DNA of 64,000 nucleotides from Nibrella saemangeumensis (GTDB lineage Bacteria; Bacteroidota; Bacteroidia; Cytophagales; Spirosomataceae). The notes under the pieces are model-generated. The model did not search any database. It was not told where the DNA came from and worked only from the letters and a program-made list of their open reading frames with translations. Each line of letters begins with the position of its first letter. Position 1 is the first letter of the stretch. The stretch lies in the NCBI RefSeq assembly GCF_039541915.1, contig NZ_BAABHD010000002.1:62001-126000 (forward strand), written 5' to 3'. Both the position numbers and the translations under genes were made by a program. This document shows positions 43,974-52,197 of this stretch, in pieces.

Positions 43974-45737
43974 ATGAAAACAAATGAAGTGCGGTTTATC
44001 TCAATAAGTAGACAGGTATTCTTAATTACGATTATCATTGGACTCTATACAGCTATATCCGGAACACAAGCCCTTGGACAAGCACAAAATGCATATGCTA
44101 CCGATAAGCAGGTAATTGCCAAAGGGCAGCAGTTGTTTCAGCAGAACTGCTCAGCCTGCCATAACTTCCTGCAAAAAGGGATTGGTCCGAACCTGGCGCA
44201 GGTAACGGCCGAGGTATCACCCCAGTGGCTAAAGAAGTTTATCCATAATGCCCCGGCCGTTATTGCCAGTGGCGACGCCCGTGCGACTAAGTTGTACAAG
44301 GAGTACCAGCAATACATGCCGGCGTTCACCAGCCTGAGCGATACCGACCTGCAGGCGCTGATGTCGTTTATCCACAGCCGGCAGAAAAGCGCAGCCAGCC
44401 CAGAAACGGATAAAATGCTGGGGGATGCATTGAAGGACCCAATTCCAACCAAAATTCAAAAGTCCGGCCTGCAGCTCAGTCTGGAGAAAGTAACCACGGC
44501 ACCGGCCACCGCCAACCAGGTACCTCTGGCCCGTATTACCCAAATGAGGGTATTACCCGGTGTTAAAGGTCAAAAAGACCGGCAGTTTATTGTCGACCAT
44601 CGGGGGCAACTATACGAGATGGTGGCTGATAAACTGGAAATCTTCATGGACATGAATAAGGAGCGTGCCGGCTTCATCAATAAACCCGGACTGGCTACGG
44701 GCTTCGGCAGTTTTGCCTTCCACCCCGAATTTTACCAGAATGGCTTGCTCTACACCACCCATACCGAAAAAGCCAATGCGGCCCCGGCCGATTTTGCATA
44801 TCCCGACTCCATCAAGATAACCCTGCAGTGGGTAGTTACCGAATGGAAGATGACCGACCCGACTAGCTCCGATTTCAAAGGCACTGGCCGGGAGTTGTTT
44901 CGGGTTAACATGGTATCACCCATCCACGGAATGCAGGAAATAACCTTCAACCCATTGGCGAAGCCCGGCAGCCCGGACTACGGATTGCTGTACATTGGTA
45001 TAGGCGATGGCGGAGCTTCCGAAAACGGCTTTTATTTTATCTGCAACGACAACACCAAGATCTGGAGTTCCGTCCTGCGGATAGACCCGCGTGGCACCAA
45101 CAGCCGCAACGGCCGCTACGGCATACCGGCCAACAACCCGTATGCCAAAAGCACCAACCCGGCGGTCAAGAAGGAGGTATTCTGCCGGGGTTTCCGCAAC
45201 CCCAACCGCATCTGCTGGACACCCGACGGCAAGATGCTGATTACCGACATCGGCCACGCCAATGCCGAAGAGCTTAACATCGGCGTAGCCGGAGCCGACT
45301 ACGGCTGGCCGGAACGGGAAGGTACGTTTGTCATCAACCACCGGGGCAAAATGGCGCAGGTATACGCGCTACCCCAGGAGAAACGTCAGTACACCTACCC
45401 CGTTGCCGAGTACGATCACGATGAAGGCAACGCCATTTCCGGCGGCTTTGTCTACACCGGCACCGCCATTCCCGAACTTACCGGCAAATACATCTTCGGC
45501 GACATCGTAAACGGCCGCGTCTTCTACGTCGATAGCCGCCAGCTAAAACTTGGCGACCAGGCTCCCGTGCAGGAACTGGACATCCAGCTAAACGGAGCCG
45601 TAACGGATTTCCGAACGCTCAGTGGCAGTAAGAAAACAGACCTCCGGTTTGGACAGGGTCTGAATCAGGAGCTGTATCTGTTCACTAAAGCAGATGGAGT
45701 TATTTATAAAGTAGTGGATAGCAGTTTAACCAAATAG
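43974..45737 (+). CDS. Cytochrome c-PQQ-type sugar dehydrogenase fusion
   Basis: 587 residues. A signal peptide (about 1-36) ends near QALGQA. Residues about 43-138 form a cytochrome c domain with heme site CSACH (59-63) and Met115 (QQYMPAF) as probable axial ligand. A glucose/sorbosone dehydrogenase propeller follows (about 185-580; ATGFGSFAFHPEFY, IGDGGASENG, VFCRGFRNPNRICWTPDG, ITDIGHANAEELNIG and ADYGWPEREG). These enzymes oxidise aldoses to lactones with PQQ; the fused heme would pass electrons to the respiratory chain. It sits 7 bp after the exported epimerase, which suggests that the epimerase supplies its substrate. Confidence 0.93.
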   Translation: MKTNEVRFISISRQVFLITIIIGLYTAISGTQALGQAQNAYATDKQVIAKGQQLFQQNCSACHNFLQKGIGPNLAQVTAEVSPQWLKKFIHNAPAVIASGDARATKLYKEYQQYMPAFTSLSDTDLQALMSFIHSRQKSAASPETDKMLGDALKDPIPTKIQKSGLQLSLEKVTTAPATANQVPLARITQMRVLPGVKGQKDRQFIVDHRGQLYEMVADKLEIFMDMNKERAGFINKPGLATGFGSFAFHPEFYQNGLLYTTHTEKANAAPADFAYPDSIKITLQWVVTEWKMTDPTSSDFKGTGRELFRVNMVSPIHGMQEITFNPLAKPGSPDYGLLYIGIGDGGASENGFYFICNDNTKIWSSVLRIDPRGTNSRNGRYGIPANNPYAKSTNPAVKKEVFCRGFRNPNRICWTPDGKMLITDIGHANAEELNIGVAGADYGWPEREGTFVINHRGKMAQVYALPQEKRQYTYPVAEYDHDEGNAISGGFVYTGTAIPELTGKYIFGDIVNGRVFYVDSRQLKLGDQAPVQELDIQLNGAVTDFRTLSGSKKTDLRFGQGLNQELYLFTKADGVIYKVVDSSLTK

Positions 45738-45806
45738 GTTTTTATTACTTGACAAAAGTCAGTTTATCAGCTAACTACGGTTAGGGCCGGGGCGGAAATC
45801 GCGGGG

Positions 45807-45814
45807 TAGCTTTG
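45807..45814 (+). promoter_or_regulatory. Candidate uspA-type promoter box TAGCTTTG
   Basis: TAGCTTTG matches TAnnTTTG exactly and ends 34 bp before the ATG at 45849, a good distance for a -7 box. The -33 box is weak (TTAG at 45781-45784). Confidence 0.45.
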
Positions 45815-45848
45815 TGTCATATTCTGATAACAACCAAGAGCTATTTCC

Positions 45849-46733
45849 ATGAAAACGATTCTGGTCCCTACTGATTTCTCAGCGCATGCCGGCGAGGCCC
45901 TCCGCGCAGCCGCTTCTTTAGCCCGCAAATCCGGCAGCGAACTCGTGCTGCTGCACGCCAATGATATCATGGCCTATACCACTCCGCTGATCGAGTATTA
46001 TGAATTCGAAAAGAGCGTAGCAGAAATTTACGAAGAAAAAGTCAACGAACGCTTCGATAAAATCCTGAATGAGGTAACCAACGATTCGGCCTTTGCCGGC
46101 ATTCCAATCCGCACTGCTATCCGGGTAGGCACGCTGGTCGATGTGCTGGATACGGTCATTCAGGAAGAAGGAGCCGATCTGGTTGTGATGGGTACCCTGG
46201 GCGCTACCGGCTCAGATGAGTTTATGGTGGGCTCTAACACCCAGAAGGTGATCCGTCGGGCGTCCTGCCCCATACTGACTATTCCGCTGCACGTCGACAG
46301 CACCAACTTCTTCACGGTGGTCTTCCCGTCTACGCTGAAGGACGATCAGGTCGTGTCCTTCCAGTTCCTGGCCGATTTTCAGCGGATCTGCGAAAACGAA
46401 GTATATCTGCTGTATCTGAACAACCCGGCCGATCTGCCCGACGACGGAGCTATTGAAGCCCGTGCCTACGAACTGGCCGAAGAGGCTGGATTGACACTGG
46501 CGGGGGTGTATACAGCCAAAGAGAGCATCTTCAACGAAGAGGAAGCTATTTTAAATTTTGCCAGTGAGCAAAAGGCAAGTCTGATTGCCATGGGTACGCA
46601 CCAGCGCAGAGGTCTGTCGCACCTGCTGTTCGGCAGTGTTACCGAAGACACAATCAGCCACGCCCGTATTCCGGTAATGAGTATTCCGTTGCAGATGACG
46701 TTTGTCGAAGATGCTTCGGCCGTGCAGGCGTAA
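45849..46733 (+). CDS. Universal stress protein, tandem Usp domains
   Basis: 294 residues made of two Usp domains (about 1-145 and 155-285). Each starts with a beta strand (TILVPTDFSAHAGEAL; TVVFPSTLKDDQVVSFQ) and ends with the ATP-binding-like stretch: GTLGATGSDEFMVGSNTQKVIRRASCPILTIP in the first domain (Gly and Ser/Asn residues of the G-2x-G-9x-G motif kept) and GTHQRRGLSHLLFGSVTEDTISHARIPVMSIP in the second. Such proteins bind nucleotides in the cytoplasm under stress. It stands alone and is followed by a very large palindromic terminator. Confidence 0.92.
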   Translation: MKTILVPTDFSAHAGEALRAAASLARKSGSELVLLHANDIMAYTTPLIEYYEFEKSVAEIYEEKVNERFDKILNEVTNDSAFAGIPIRTAIRVGTLVDVLDTVIQEEGADLVVMGTLGATGSDEFMVGSNTQKVIRRASCPILTIPLHVDSTNFFTVVFPSTLKDDQVVSFQFLADFQRICENEVYLLYLNNPADLPDDGAIEARAYELAEEAGLTLAGVYTAKESIFNEEEAILNFASEQKASLIAMGTHQRRGLSHLLFGSVTEDTISHARIPVMSIPLQMTFVEDASAVQA

Positions 46734-46748
46734 AGTAATAGCCATTCG

Positions 46749-46792
46749 GCAGGGGTGGAGGAGCGGGTAGCTACCCGCTCCTCCACCCCTGC
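46749..46792. terminator. Perfect 44-bp palindrome, bidirectional terminator
   Basis: GCAGGGGTGGAGGAGCGGG(TAG) is followed directly by its exact reverse complement, so the two 22-bp arms have no spacer. In RNA this folds to a long GC-rich hairpin with a tiny loop, ended by TGTTTTAC on the plus strand. It lies between the convergent Usp and L,D-transpeptidase genes. The mirrored arms also make two meaningless ORFs with the same short peptide. Confidence 0.88.
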
Positions 46793-46796
46793 TGTT

Positions 46797-47948
46797 TTAC
46801 TGCTGTGTAAACTTTTTATAAACGTCGCGGTAAGCCACTCCGCCGTTTTTCCCGAAAGCCGGGAAGTACGTTACAAACACGGGAATGACTCCTTTTACCA
46901 GATAAGGTTTGTTCTCCGGTTTTATCCCGGCTGCGGGGACCTGATAACAACCGTGATCAGCGTACTTGAGCGGTCGCCAGTCGCTCCGGGAAGCCAGCAG
47001 CAGATTAGTCAGCGTTAATGGCTTTTGCAGACGGATACAGCCGTGACTCGCCATAGTAGGTGAATCGCAGAACGCTTTCCGCTCGTTGGTGTCGTGCAGG
47101 TATATGTCTTCGAAGGATTGGTGGAAGTTGATCCGGACCACCCCCAGCGGATTATCTGCCCCTGGCTCCCTCTTTAGCCAGTAGCGTTTGTTGAACTTCT
47201 TGACGGAGATGTTACGGAATAATTTGTCGCTGAAGTCGAATCGCCGACCGTCTTTCTTACGGGCAGCAAAGTATTTTGGGCCTATCGTGTTGGCGTGAAT
47301 CTGATCCAGATAACTCTTTACCTCACCAGCCGGGGCGGTCCAGTACGGAAACAAGTTAACCTGCCGGACGGCGGTATAGAACCTCGGTGTCCGCCGAACC
47401 GAACTCCCTACCTTTACGGCCATGCTCAGCCGTACCTCCGAGCCTTTGTCAATAACATTTAACCGGCCCTGGGGTATATTGATGTGGAGCATTCGGTCGT
47501 AGTGACTGAACCGATTGAGAAGCCGGTGGCCATTGACCGACATCGTCAACAAGCGAGTTTGTTCCCCTGGTTTGGTATAGATCTGGGCCAGTCTTCGGCT
47601 CAGCAGCCGATATTCCCCACTTTTCGGTTCCAGCTGCGCTACAGCCGGCTCCCATTTCCCCGTCCGGGCAATCTGGCTCAGCGCCGACGCGATGCGGGCA
47701 TTGTCCAGTCGCTCTTCTACATTCTTCCGGTCGGTATAGTCAAAATAGGTTTGATCCTTTACGCCATAAGCGAGCTTAAACAGGAGCTGGTACAGGCTGG
47801 CACTGTCGGTACTCATCCGTTCAAACTTTACCCCTCGTGATTCTGCGTATTTCACCAGCGCGGTCGGCGCTTTGTAGTTTATCGATGCATTTGGTACGGC
47901 TCCTACGCTGGCTAATGCGAGCAGCAGACAGATTTGATATTTTTTCAT
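46797..47948 (-). CDS. L,D-transpeptidase (YkuD fold), exported
   Basis: 383 residues from the ATG at 47948; the longer frame adds 13 residues rich in Lys and Asp before the signal. Signal peptide about 1-22. Residues about 40-150 are a helical domain, and the YkuD catalytic domain follows (LLTMSVNGHRLLNRF, SMAVKVGSSVRRTPRFYTAV, then IYLHDTNERKAFCDSPTMASHGCIRLQKP). The catalytic Cys304, with His302 in SHGC, is intact. The enzyme forms 3-3 crosslinks or attaches proteins to peptidoglycan in the periplasm. It converges on the Usp gene through the large palindrome. Length is that of the long (YcbB-like) members. Confidence 0.93.
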   Translation of the reverse strand: MKKYQICLLLALASVGAVPNASINYKAPTALVKYAESRGVKFERMSTDSASLYQLLFKLAYGVKDQTYFDYTDRKNVEERLDNARIASALSQIARTGKWEPAVAQLEPKSGEYRLLSRRLAQIYTKPGEQTRLLTMSVNGHRLLNRFSHYDRMLHINIPQGRLNVIDKGSEVRLSMAVKVGSSVRRTPRFYTAVRQVNLFPYWTAPAGEVKSYLDQIHANTIGPKYFAARKKDGRRFDFSDKLFRNISVKKFNKRYWLKREPGADNPLGVVRINFHQSFEDIYLHDTNERKAFCDSPTMASHGCIRLQKPLTLTNLLLASRSDWRPLKYADHGCYQVPAAGIKPENKPYLVKGVIPVFVTYFPAFGKNGGVAYRDVYKKFTQQ

Positions 47949-47971
47949 AACGTCTTTCTTCAATGCTTTTT

Positions 47972-48028
47972 TGTCATCCCTCGGCACCGGCCGGCCGACT
48001 GCGTCTACGCGACCCGGTCAGGATGACA
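47972..48028. repeat. Inverted repeat TGTCATCC...GGATGACA
   Basis: TGTCATCC (47972-47979) and its exact complement GGATGACA (48021-48028) are 41 bases apart in the gap between divergent genes. This resembles REP-like intergenic palindromes seen in several Bacteroidota genomes. Without the rest of the genome I cannot say if it is repeated. Confidence 0.4.
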
Positions 48029-48161
48029 GAAAAAGTGGCACTCTTTTTTCTTAACGGCTAACCGTCTCCCCTATTATTGCCAGCGTCCGGCCTAATCCCT
48101 GCTTCCGATCCGTCCGAATACCGTATCTTGCGGGCTGATTTACTATAACCCTTACTACTTT

Positions 48162-48677
48162 ATGAAAAATTCCCGCTTCGGCACCACGCTGGTGCTTCTC
48201 TGTTTCCTTAGCTGTTTCGCCAGCCTGACCAGCTACGCTCAGACCAGTATGAAAACCGGTTCGCTCGCCGATGTTGCCTTTATGGAAGGCCGCTGGCTGG
48301 GGACCTTCAACGGCGGTCCTATAGAGGCCGCCTGGATTGCGCCGGTTGGCGACAATCTCAGCGGCTTCATGCGCATGATGAGAGACAACAAAGTCACCAT
48401 GTACGAGATGCTGGTTTTTGAGCAGACCGACCGTGGTCCTATCGTGCTGGTGAAGCACTTTGGCCCTGGTCTGGTAGGCCGCGAAGAGAAAGATGTCTCA
48501 GACCGCTATAAATTTATTGAAGCCGGCAAAGACCGAGCCCTGTTCGAGAAGGAAGACGGCTCCATCCGGATTATTTACGAGAAGCGTTCACCGGACCAGT
48601 TAGTTATTCAGCGGGGACAGCAGAAAGAGGGGAAGTGGGCCTTCAACGATCTGTTTGTCTTTAACCGGGTCAGGTAG
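48162..48677 (+). CDS. DUF6265 family secreted protein
   Basis: 171 residues. Signal peptide (about 1-26, TSYAQ at the cut site). The mature part is a lipocalin-like beta protein of the DUF6265 family: LADVAFMEGRWLGTFNGGPIEAAWIAP, GDNLSGFMRMMRDNKVTMYEMLVFEQT and a repeated alternation of strands ending in KWAFNDLFVFNRVR. The role is unknown; the barrel could bind a small hydrophobic molecule. It ends 9 bp from the opposite PQQ-propeller gene and shares a short divergent gap with the L,D-transpeptidase. Confidence 0.88.
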   Translation: MKNSRFGTTLVLLCFLSCFASLTSYAQTSMKTGSLADVAFMEGRWLGTFNGGPIEAAWIAPVGDNLSGFMRMMRDNKVTMYEMLVFEQTDRGPIVLVKHFGPGLVGREEKDVSDRYKFIEAGKDRALFEKEDGSIRIIYEKRSPDQLVIQRGQQKEGKWAFNDLFVFNRVR

Positions 48678-48686
48678 AAGCCGCTC

Positions 48687-49913
48687 CTACTTCTCCTCCA
48701 AACAGTAGATCGTACCGTCGGCGCTGCCGATGAAAAGCTGCTTTCCGGAAAGAGTTGGGGCGGAGAAGATGGCCCCCATGCGGTAGTACAGTTGCAGGAA
48801 ATCTTCGGGCACGCGGATGATTGAACCGATGTCTGCCCGGAAGGTATCATCCGGCTTAAAGTAGCGATCGCGGTTCTGCCGGTAGCCGTCCGTGGTGAAT
48901 GTCCAGCGGACGGCGCCAGTCTTCAGATCGATGCTGAATACCTTGCCCATCAGCGTACCGAAGTAGCCGGTAGCCGCCGAAAAAGCCATCCCGCCGAAGA
49001 TATTAAATTGAGTATTTATACGCCATAGTTCTCTGCCGGTCCGACCATCCACAGCCGCCAGCAGACGGTCGTCGGAGGTACCGATGTACAACACTGAATC
49101 CCGCACAGTCAGCGTGGTGGCCCAGCCCAGCGGAAATGATTTTGTCCAGTGTCCGTAGCCGGCCTGGGCGTCGAGGGCGTAGAGGTTATAATCCCGGCTG
49201 CCGATATATACCAGCCCGTTGCCCACTACCGGCAAGCCCTGCATCTCCCCCTTCGGAAAGTACCGATGCCCCACTGATTTAAACTTCCAGATTAGCGCCC
49301 CGGTATGTGTGTTCAGTGCGTACAGGTAGCCGTCCAGCGAGCCAACAAACAGTCGGTCGTTCTGGATGGCCGGCGTGGTGTGCACAATATCACCGGTCTG
49401 ATAACTCCAGAGCAGGTCCCCCGTGTCGGCTTTCAGCGCATAGACCCGACCGTCGCCGGAGCCAACGTAAAGGGTGTTGTTATGCAACCGGGGCGACGAA
49501 TGAAAGTAGTCCGCAAAGTCGTACCTGCGCTCCCCCAGGATGCCGCCCAACGTCCGGAACTGCCACAGCCGCTTACCCGTGGTTGGATCAAACGCATGCA
49601 GAATCGCATCGCCCCCCATGACGTAAAGCTGGTTCGTTCCCAGGCAGGGGGTAGAGCGAATGACCCCGTTTAGCTTAACCTTCCAGATCGCCGTTCCGGT
49701 GTTTACGTTGATGGCATATAGCGTGCTGTCGAGGCCACCTACATACGCTGTATTCTCCCGAATAACCGGCGCCCCAATGACCGGGCCCTGCGTCTTCAGC
49801 TTCCATTTCACGGCTGGCTCCCGGCTACTGTCGACGGAGTTTACGGGCGCTGACGATTGGCCTAAAGCCAGTGAATGGATGGCGATCAGGAAAGTAGCAA
49901 GACCTGCTTTCAT
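48687..49913 (-). CDS. Secreted PQQ-type beta-propeller protein
   Basis: 408 residues from the ATG at 49913 (MKAGLATFLI); the longer frame lacks a signal. Signal peptide about 1-18. The rest is eight or so repeats of the quinoprotein-like type, such as YVGGLDSTLYAINVNTGTAIWK, YVMGGDAILHAFDPTTGKRLWQF, YVGSGDGRVYALKADTGDLLWSY and FVGSLDGYLYALNTHTGALIWKF, so it is a BamB/PQQ-like propeller. No heme site or clear PQQ ligand set is seen, so it may be a binding or scaffold protein rather than an enzyme. The MarR-type gene lies upstream on the same strand, and a 9-mer shared by both promoters suggests regulation by it. Confidence 0.85.
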   Translation of the reverse strand: MKAGLATFLIAIHSLALGQSSAPVNSVDSSREPAVKWKLKTQGPVIGAPVIRENTAYVGGLDSTLYAINVNTGTAIWKVKLNGVIRSTPCLGTNQLYVMGGDAILHAFDPTTGKRLWQFRTLGGILGERRYDFADYFHSSPRLHNNTLYVGSGDGRVYALKADTGDLLWSYQTGDIVHTTPAIQNDRLFVGSLDGYLYALNTHTGALIWKFKSVGHRYFPKGEMQGLPVVGNGLVYIGSRDYNLYALDAQAGYGHWTKSFPLGWATTLTVRDSVLYIGTSDDRLLAAVDGRTGRELWRINTQFNIFGGMAFSAATGYFGTLMGKVFSIDLKTGAVRWTFTTDGYRQNRDRYFKPDDTFRADIGSIIRVPEDFLQLYYRMGAIFSAPTLSGKQLFIGSADGTIYCLEEK

Positions 49914-49970
49914 GGGCAGTGAGATTGGGATGAAACACTGACTTTCAGGAAAGATACCAGAAGCGCCAAA

Positions 49971-49979
49971 ATGTTGCAT
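49971..49979. promoter_or_regulatory. ATGTTGCAT element upstream of the propeller gene
   Basis: This 9-mer is the reverse complement of ATGCAACAT at 50545-50553, just upstream of the MarR-type gene. It lies 58 bp before the propeller start. It may be a regulator binding site shared by both promoters; a 9-mer alone is weak evidence. Confidence 0.3.
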
Positions 49980-50098
49980 CGCAGATCACCAGACAAATCA
50001 ATTTTCACCGTCAAACGCTTTACACAACCACCGTGGAAAGCCCAACTTATTTGTTTCAGTCCCAACAGTTGGATAAGCAACAGAATATGATAACTATT

Positions 50099-50527
50099 TT
50101 AGCTTTTTGTTTCTTTCAGAATCTTTCGCAGTAATATTGTGAGGTTCCACTGGTCATCCAGGGACAGCGGAGTCATCAATTCAGCGATGGACCGTTCGAC
50201 GCAGGCGCTGGCTGGCTTCTCCAGTTCACGGCCCTGCTTGGTCAGGTAAACCAGATTGATACGGCGGTCGTTTCGGTCTGGAATCCGGGCGATCAGGCGC
50301 TTTTCTTCCAGCAAATCGACAATACGGGTCGTGCTGGCCCGATCGCGCCGACTGCGGGCCGCCAGTTCGATTTGGGAGATGCCGTCTTTGGTCCACAGCA
50401 CCGCCATAACCCGGTACTGCTCGGGGGTGATCGGCAGACCGGTAGCTTTCATCTGACCCTCTACTTTGCGGGCGAGTTCGGTAGTGACTTCGCCTACCAG
50501 GCGGGCGAAATTATTCTGGTGATCCAC
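50099..50527 (-). CDS. MarR-family transcriptional regulator
   Basis: 142 residues with a GTG start. The winged helix-turn-helix spans about 30-105 with PITPEQYRVMAVLWTKDGISQIELAARSRRDRASTTRIVDLLEEKRLIARIPDRNDRRINLVYLTKQG, of which the recognition helix is DRASTTRIVDLL and the wing is RNDRRIN. Dimerisation helices lie at both ends. MarR-type repressors answer to phenolics, oxidants or drugs. It is likely autoregulated: a palindrome TTCCACGTGGAA and the inverted repeat CTAGTTT...AAACTAG lie upstream. The next gene on the strand is the PQQ-type propeller protein. Confidence 0.93.
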   Translation of the reverse strand: MDHQNNFARLVGEVTTELARKVEGQMKATGLPITPEQYRVMAVLWTKDGISQIELAARSRRDRASTTRIVDLLEEKRLIARIPDRNDRRINLVYLTKQGRELEKPASACVERSIAELMTPLSLDDQWNLTILLRKILKETKS

Positions 50528-50530
50528 GGG

Positions 50531-50581
50531 CTAGTTTGTTAGTTATGCAACATCGCTAAAACTAGTAATTTCCACGTGGAA
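50531..50581. promoter_or_regulatory. Candidate MarR operator region
   Basis: Within 55 bp of the MarR GTG start are an inverted repeat CTAGTTT (50531-50537) / AAACTAG (50559-50565), the 9-mer ATGCAACAT (50545-50553) and the perfect 12-bp palindrome TTCCACGTGGAA (50570-50581). MarR proteins bind inverted repeats of about 16-20 bp in their own promoter, so one of these may be the operator. Confidence 0.4.
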
Positions 50582-50627
50582 GCACATACATCGGGCCGGA
50601 AATTTTACGATAGTTCCGCCCCTGCTT

Positions 50628-50930
50628 TTAACTATCGAAATAAGGGTTCTCTTCCTGATCGGAGAGGAGGTCGAACACGTTCAGGATATAGATCGCGTCT
50701 CCTGCTGTCTGGTAATAAAGCACCCGGTTGCGGGCGATCAGGAGCCGCCGTACCGTGTCATATTCGTAGGAGGCTACACCCGTATCGGGAATTTCCTGAA
50801 GCAGCTTCAGCTTATCATCCAGCGTACCGATAAATTCCTCGGCTACGGCCTTCGACCAGTTACTGCGGAGATACGTCACGAGCGCCTGTAGCTCCCGGGT
50901 AGCCTCCCGAGTCCAGATTATTTTAGCCAT
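50628..50930 (-). CDS. ParE/RelE-type toxin
   Basis: 100 residues with the ParE fold: IIWTREATRELQALVTYLRSNWS (helical hairpin), then LLQEIPDTGVASYEYDTVRRLLIARNRVLYYQTAGDAIYILNVFDLLSDQEENP, whose RNRVLYYQ...IYILNVFD strands are typical. ParE toxins inhibit gyrase; RelE toxins cut mRNA; which one this is cannot be told, but no catalytic RelE set is clear. It overlaps the antitoxin gene by 13 bp, and the antitoxin comes first, as expected. Confidence 0.88.
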   Translation of the reverse strand: MAKIIWTREATRELQALVTYLRSNWSKAVAEEFIGTLDDKLKLLQEIPDTGVASYEYDTVRRLLIARNRVLYYQTAGDAIYILNVFDLLSDQEENPYFDS

Positions 50931-51157
50931 CGGGAGATCGTTTTCTTAACATCCTGGTGCCTGACTACCTCGCCTGTTTTTACCTGTTCCAGGGAAAGTT
51001 CGAGCCGCTGCCGCTGCTCATCAATGAGCTCGTCGGTCACTTCAGCAGGTAGCTGATCGGCATCCGCCAAGGCGTCAAATATCGTTTTTAATCGGTCGGT
51101 ATCTTCAATCCGGTCTATCAATTCGTGAAACCGGGCACGTACCTGCATTGCCTCCAT
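50918..51157 (-). CDS. Antitoxin of the ParE-type module
   Basis: 79 residues, helical, with a strongly charged C-terminal tail (VKTGEVVRHQDVKKTISRWLK). The repeated Glu/Arg/Leu pattern and the HQDVKK element are typical of the addiction-module antitoxins that pair with ParE/RelE toxins in Bacteroidota. The first ATG is used (51157), with a second ATG three codons later. Overlap with the toxin gene by 13 bp supports co-translation. The tail would wrap around the toxin. Confidence 0.82.
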   Translation of the reverse strand: MEAMQVRARFHELIDRIEDTDRLKTIFDALADADQLPAEVTDELIDEQRQRLELSLEQVKTGEVVRHQDVKKTISRWLK

Positions 51158-51220
51158 ATAGCTGCCTTTTCCTCTATAACCAGATACGACCCGGTTTGGG
51201 TTGCTAAATCCTGGGTTATC

Positions 51221-52162
51221 TCACAAAAGGGACACGCCTACCGGCTGCTTCCGGATAAACTTCCGCACGTTTTCGATAAACCAGTCCGGGCTTTCCTGGT
51301 ACGGCGCGTGCCCACCTTCATAGATCACCAGCCGTGCTTTGGGAAAGCGAAAAGCGGTATAGTGCGTCGGGCCAACGGCATAGTCCTGCGCACCGGCAAT
51401 AACCAGCACCGGTACCGAAATCTGAGCCGTCAGGGGTGTCATATCCTGCATGTACTCACCATTACCCCACACTTTCATGCCATACTCGCCGTTGAAATTG
51501 GGGATCGCTTTAAAGCTTACCGAATCGCTCAGGGCTTTAGCCTGCGGGGTTTTAAACATCAGCTTATACCAGACTTTGTTTTCTTCGAGTTGCTGACTGA
51601 TGCGGCCCATCCGCTCCATGACAGGTACCGCCGGATCTTTATACGGCTTTGTATCCGCAATTTTCAGCTCCCGGATGCCAAAGTCGATCCAGCTTTCGGC
51701 TGAACGGGGCAGGTCAAGCGTCGTATTTACGTAAATCATTGAACGCACATGCGCCTTGTGGTGTGCGCCATAGTTGGTCATCAGCAAGCCGGCAAAGGAG
51801 TGTCCCATCACCGACCAGTTATCCAGGCCTAAATACTGCCGTAGTTCTTCCAGATCTTTTTCCAGCCGGGCAATGGAATAGTCTGCGGAAGGCGCACTGC
51901 CCGAGCGGCCACTCCCTCGCAGATCGATATAGATCATGCGCATGAACGCTTCGACGTTGTGCCCGCCGGAAGCCTCAAAGTAGTGGCTAGTAGAACCCGG
52001 ACCACCGTGCAGAAACAGGCAGGGCTCACCCTGTCCGGCCATACGAACATACAGCCGGGTACTATCAGATGTAGTGAAATAGAATGTCTTTTCGGGTGTT
52101 TGCCCGCCGTAAGTCAGCGACGTAACGAGCAGGCCAGCTAAAAGAGCGATTAGCGTTTTCAT
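51221..52162 (-). CDS. Exported alpha/beta hydrolase (proline iminopeptidase-like)
   Basis: 313 residues. A signal peptide (about 1-20) sends it out. Motifs: oxyanion-hole loop LHGGPGSTSHY (about 51-61), the RGSGRSG turn, nucleophile Ser122 in MGHSFAGLL, the Asp in AGAQDYAVGP and His in IYEGGHAPYQE. The HGGPG motif is typical of the S33 prolyl iminopeptidases and related peptide or ester hydrolases. It lies downstream of a divergent gap with the AI-2E gene. The exact substrate is not known; peptide or ester hydrolysis in the periplasm is likely. Confidence 0.9.
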   Translation of the reverse strand: MKTLIALLAGLLVTSLTYGGQTPEKTFYFTTSDSTRLYVRMAGQGEPCLFLHGGPGSTSHYFEASGGHNVEAFMRMIYIDLRGSGRSGSAPSADYSIARLEKDLEELRQYLGLDNWSVMGHSFAGLLMTNYGAHHKAHVRSMIYVNTTLDLPRSAESWIDFGIRELKIADTKPYKDPAVPVMERMGRISQQLEENKVWYKLMFKTPQAKALSDSVSFKAIPNFNGEYGMKVWGNGEYMQDMTPLTAQISVPVLVIAGAQDYAVGPTHYTAFRFPKARLVIYEGGHAPYQESPDWFIENVRKFIRKQPVGVSLL

Positions 52163-52197
52163 GGTATTTTCTGGTTGTGTGGCTGATTATCTTTATA

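Noticed and set aside
46466..47018. Two open frames on opposite strands that share the peptide MEERVATRSSTPA
   Set aside because: The shared peptide arises only because the 44-bp DNA palindrome reads the same on both strands; neither frame looks like a protein.
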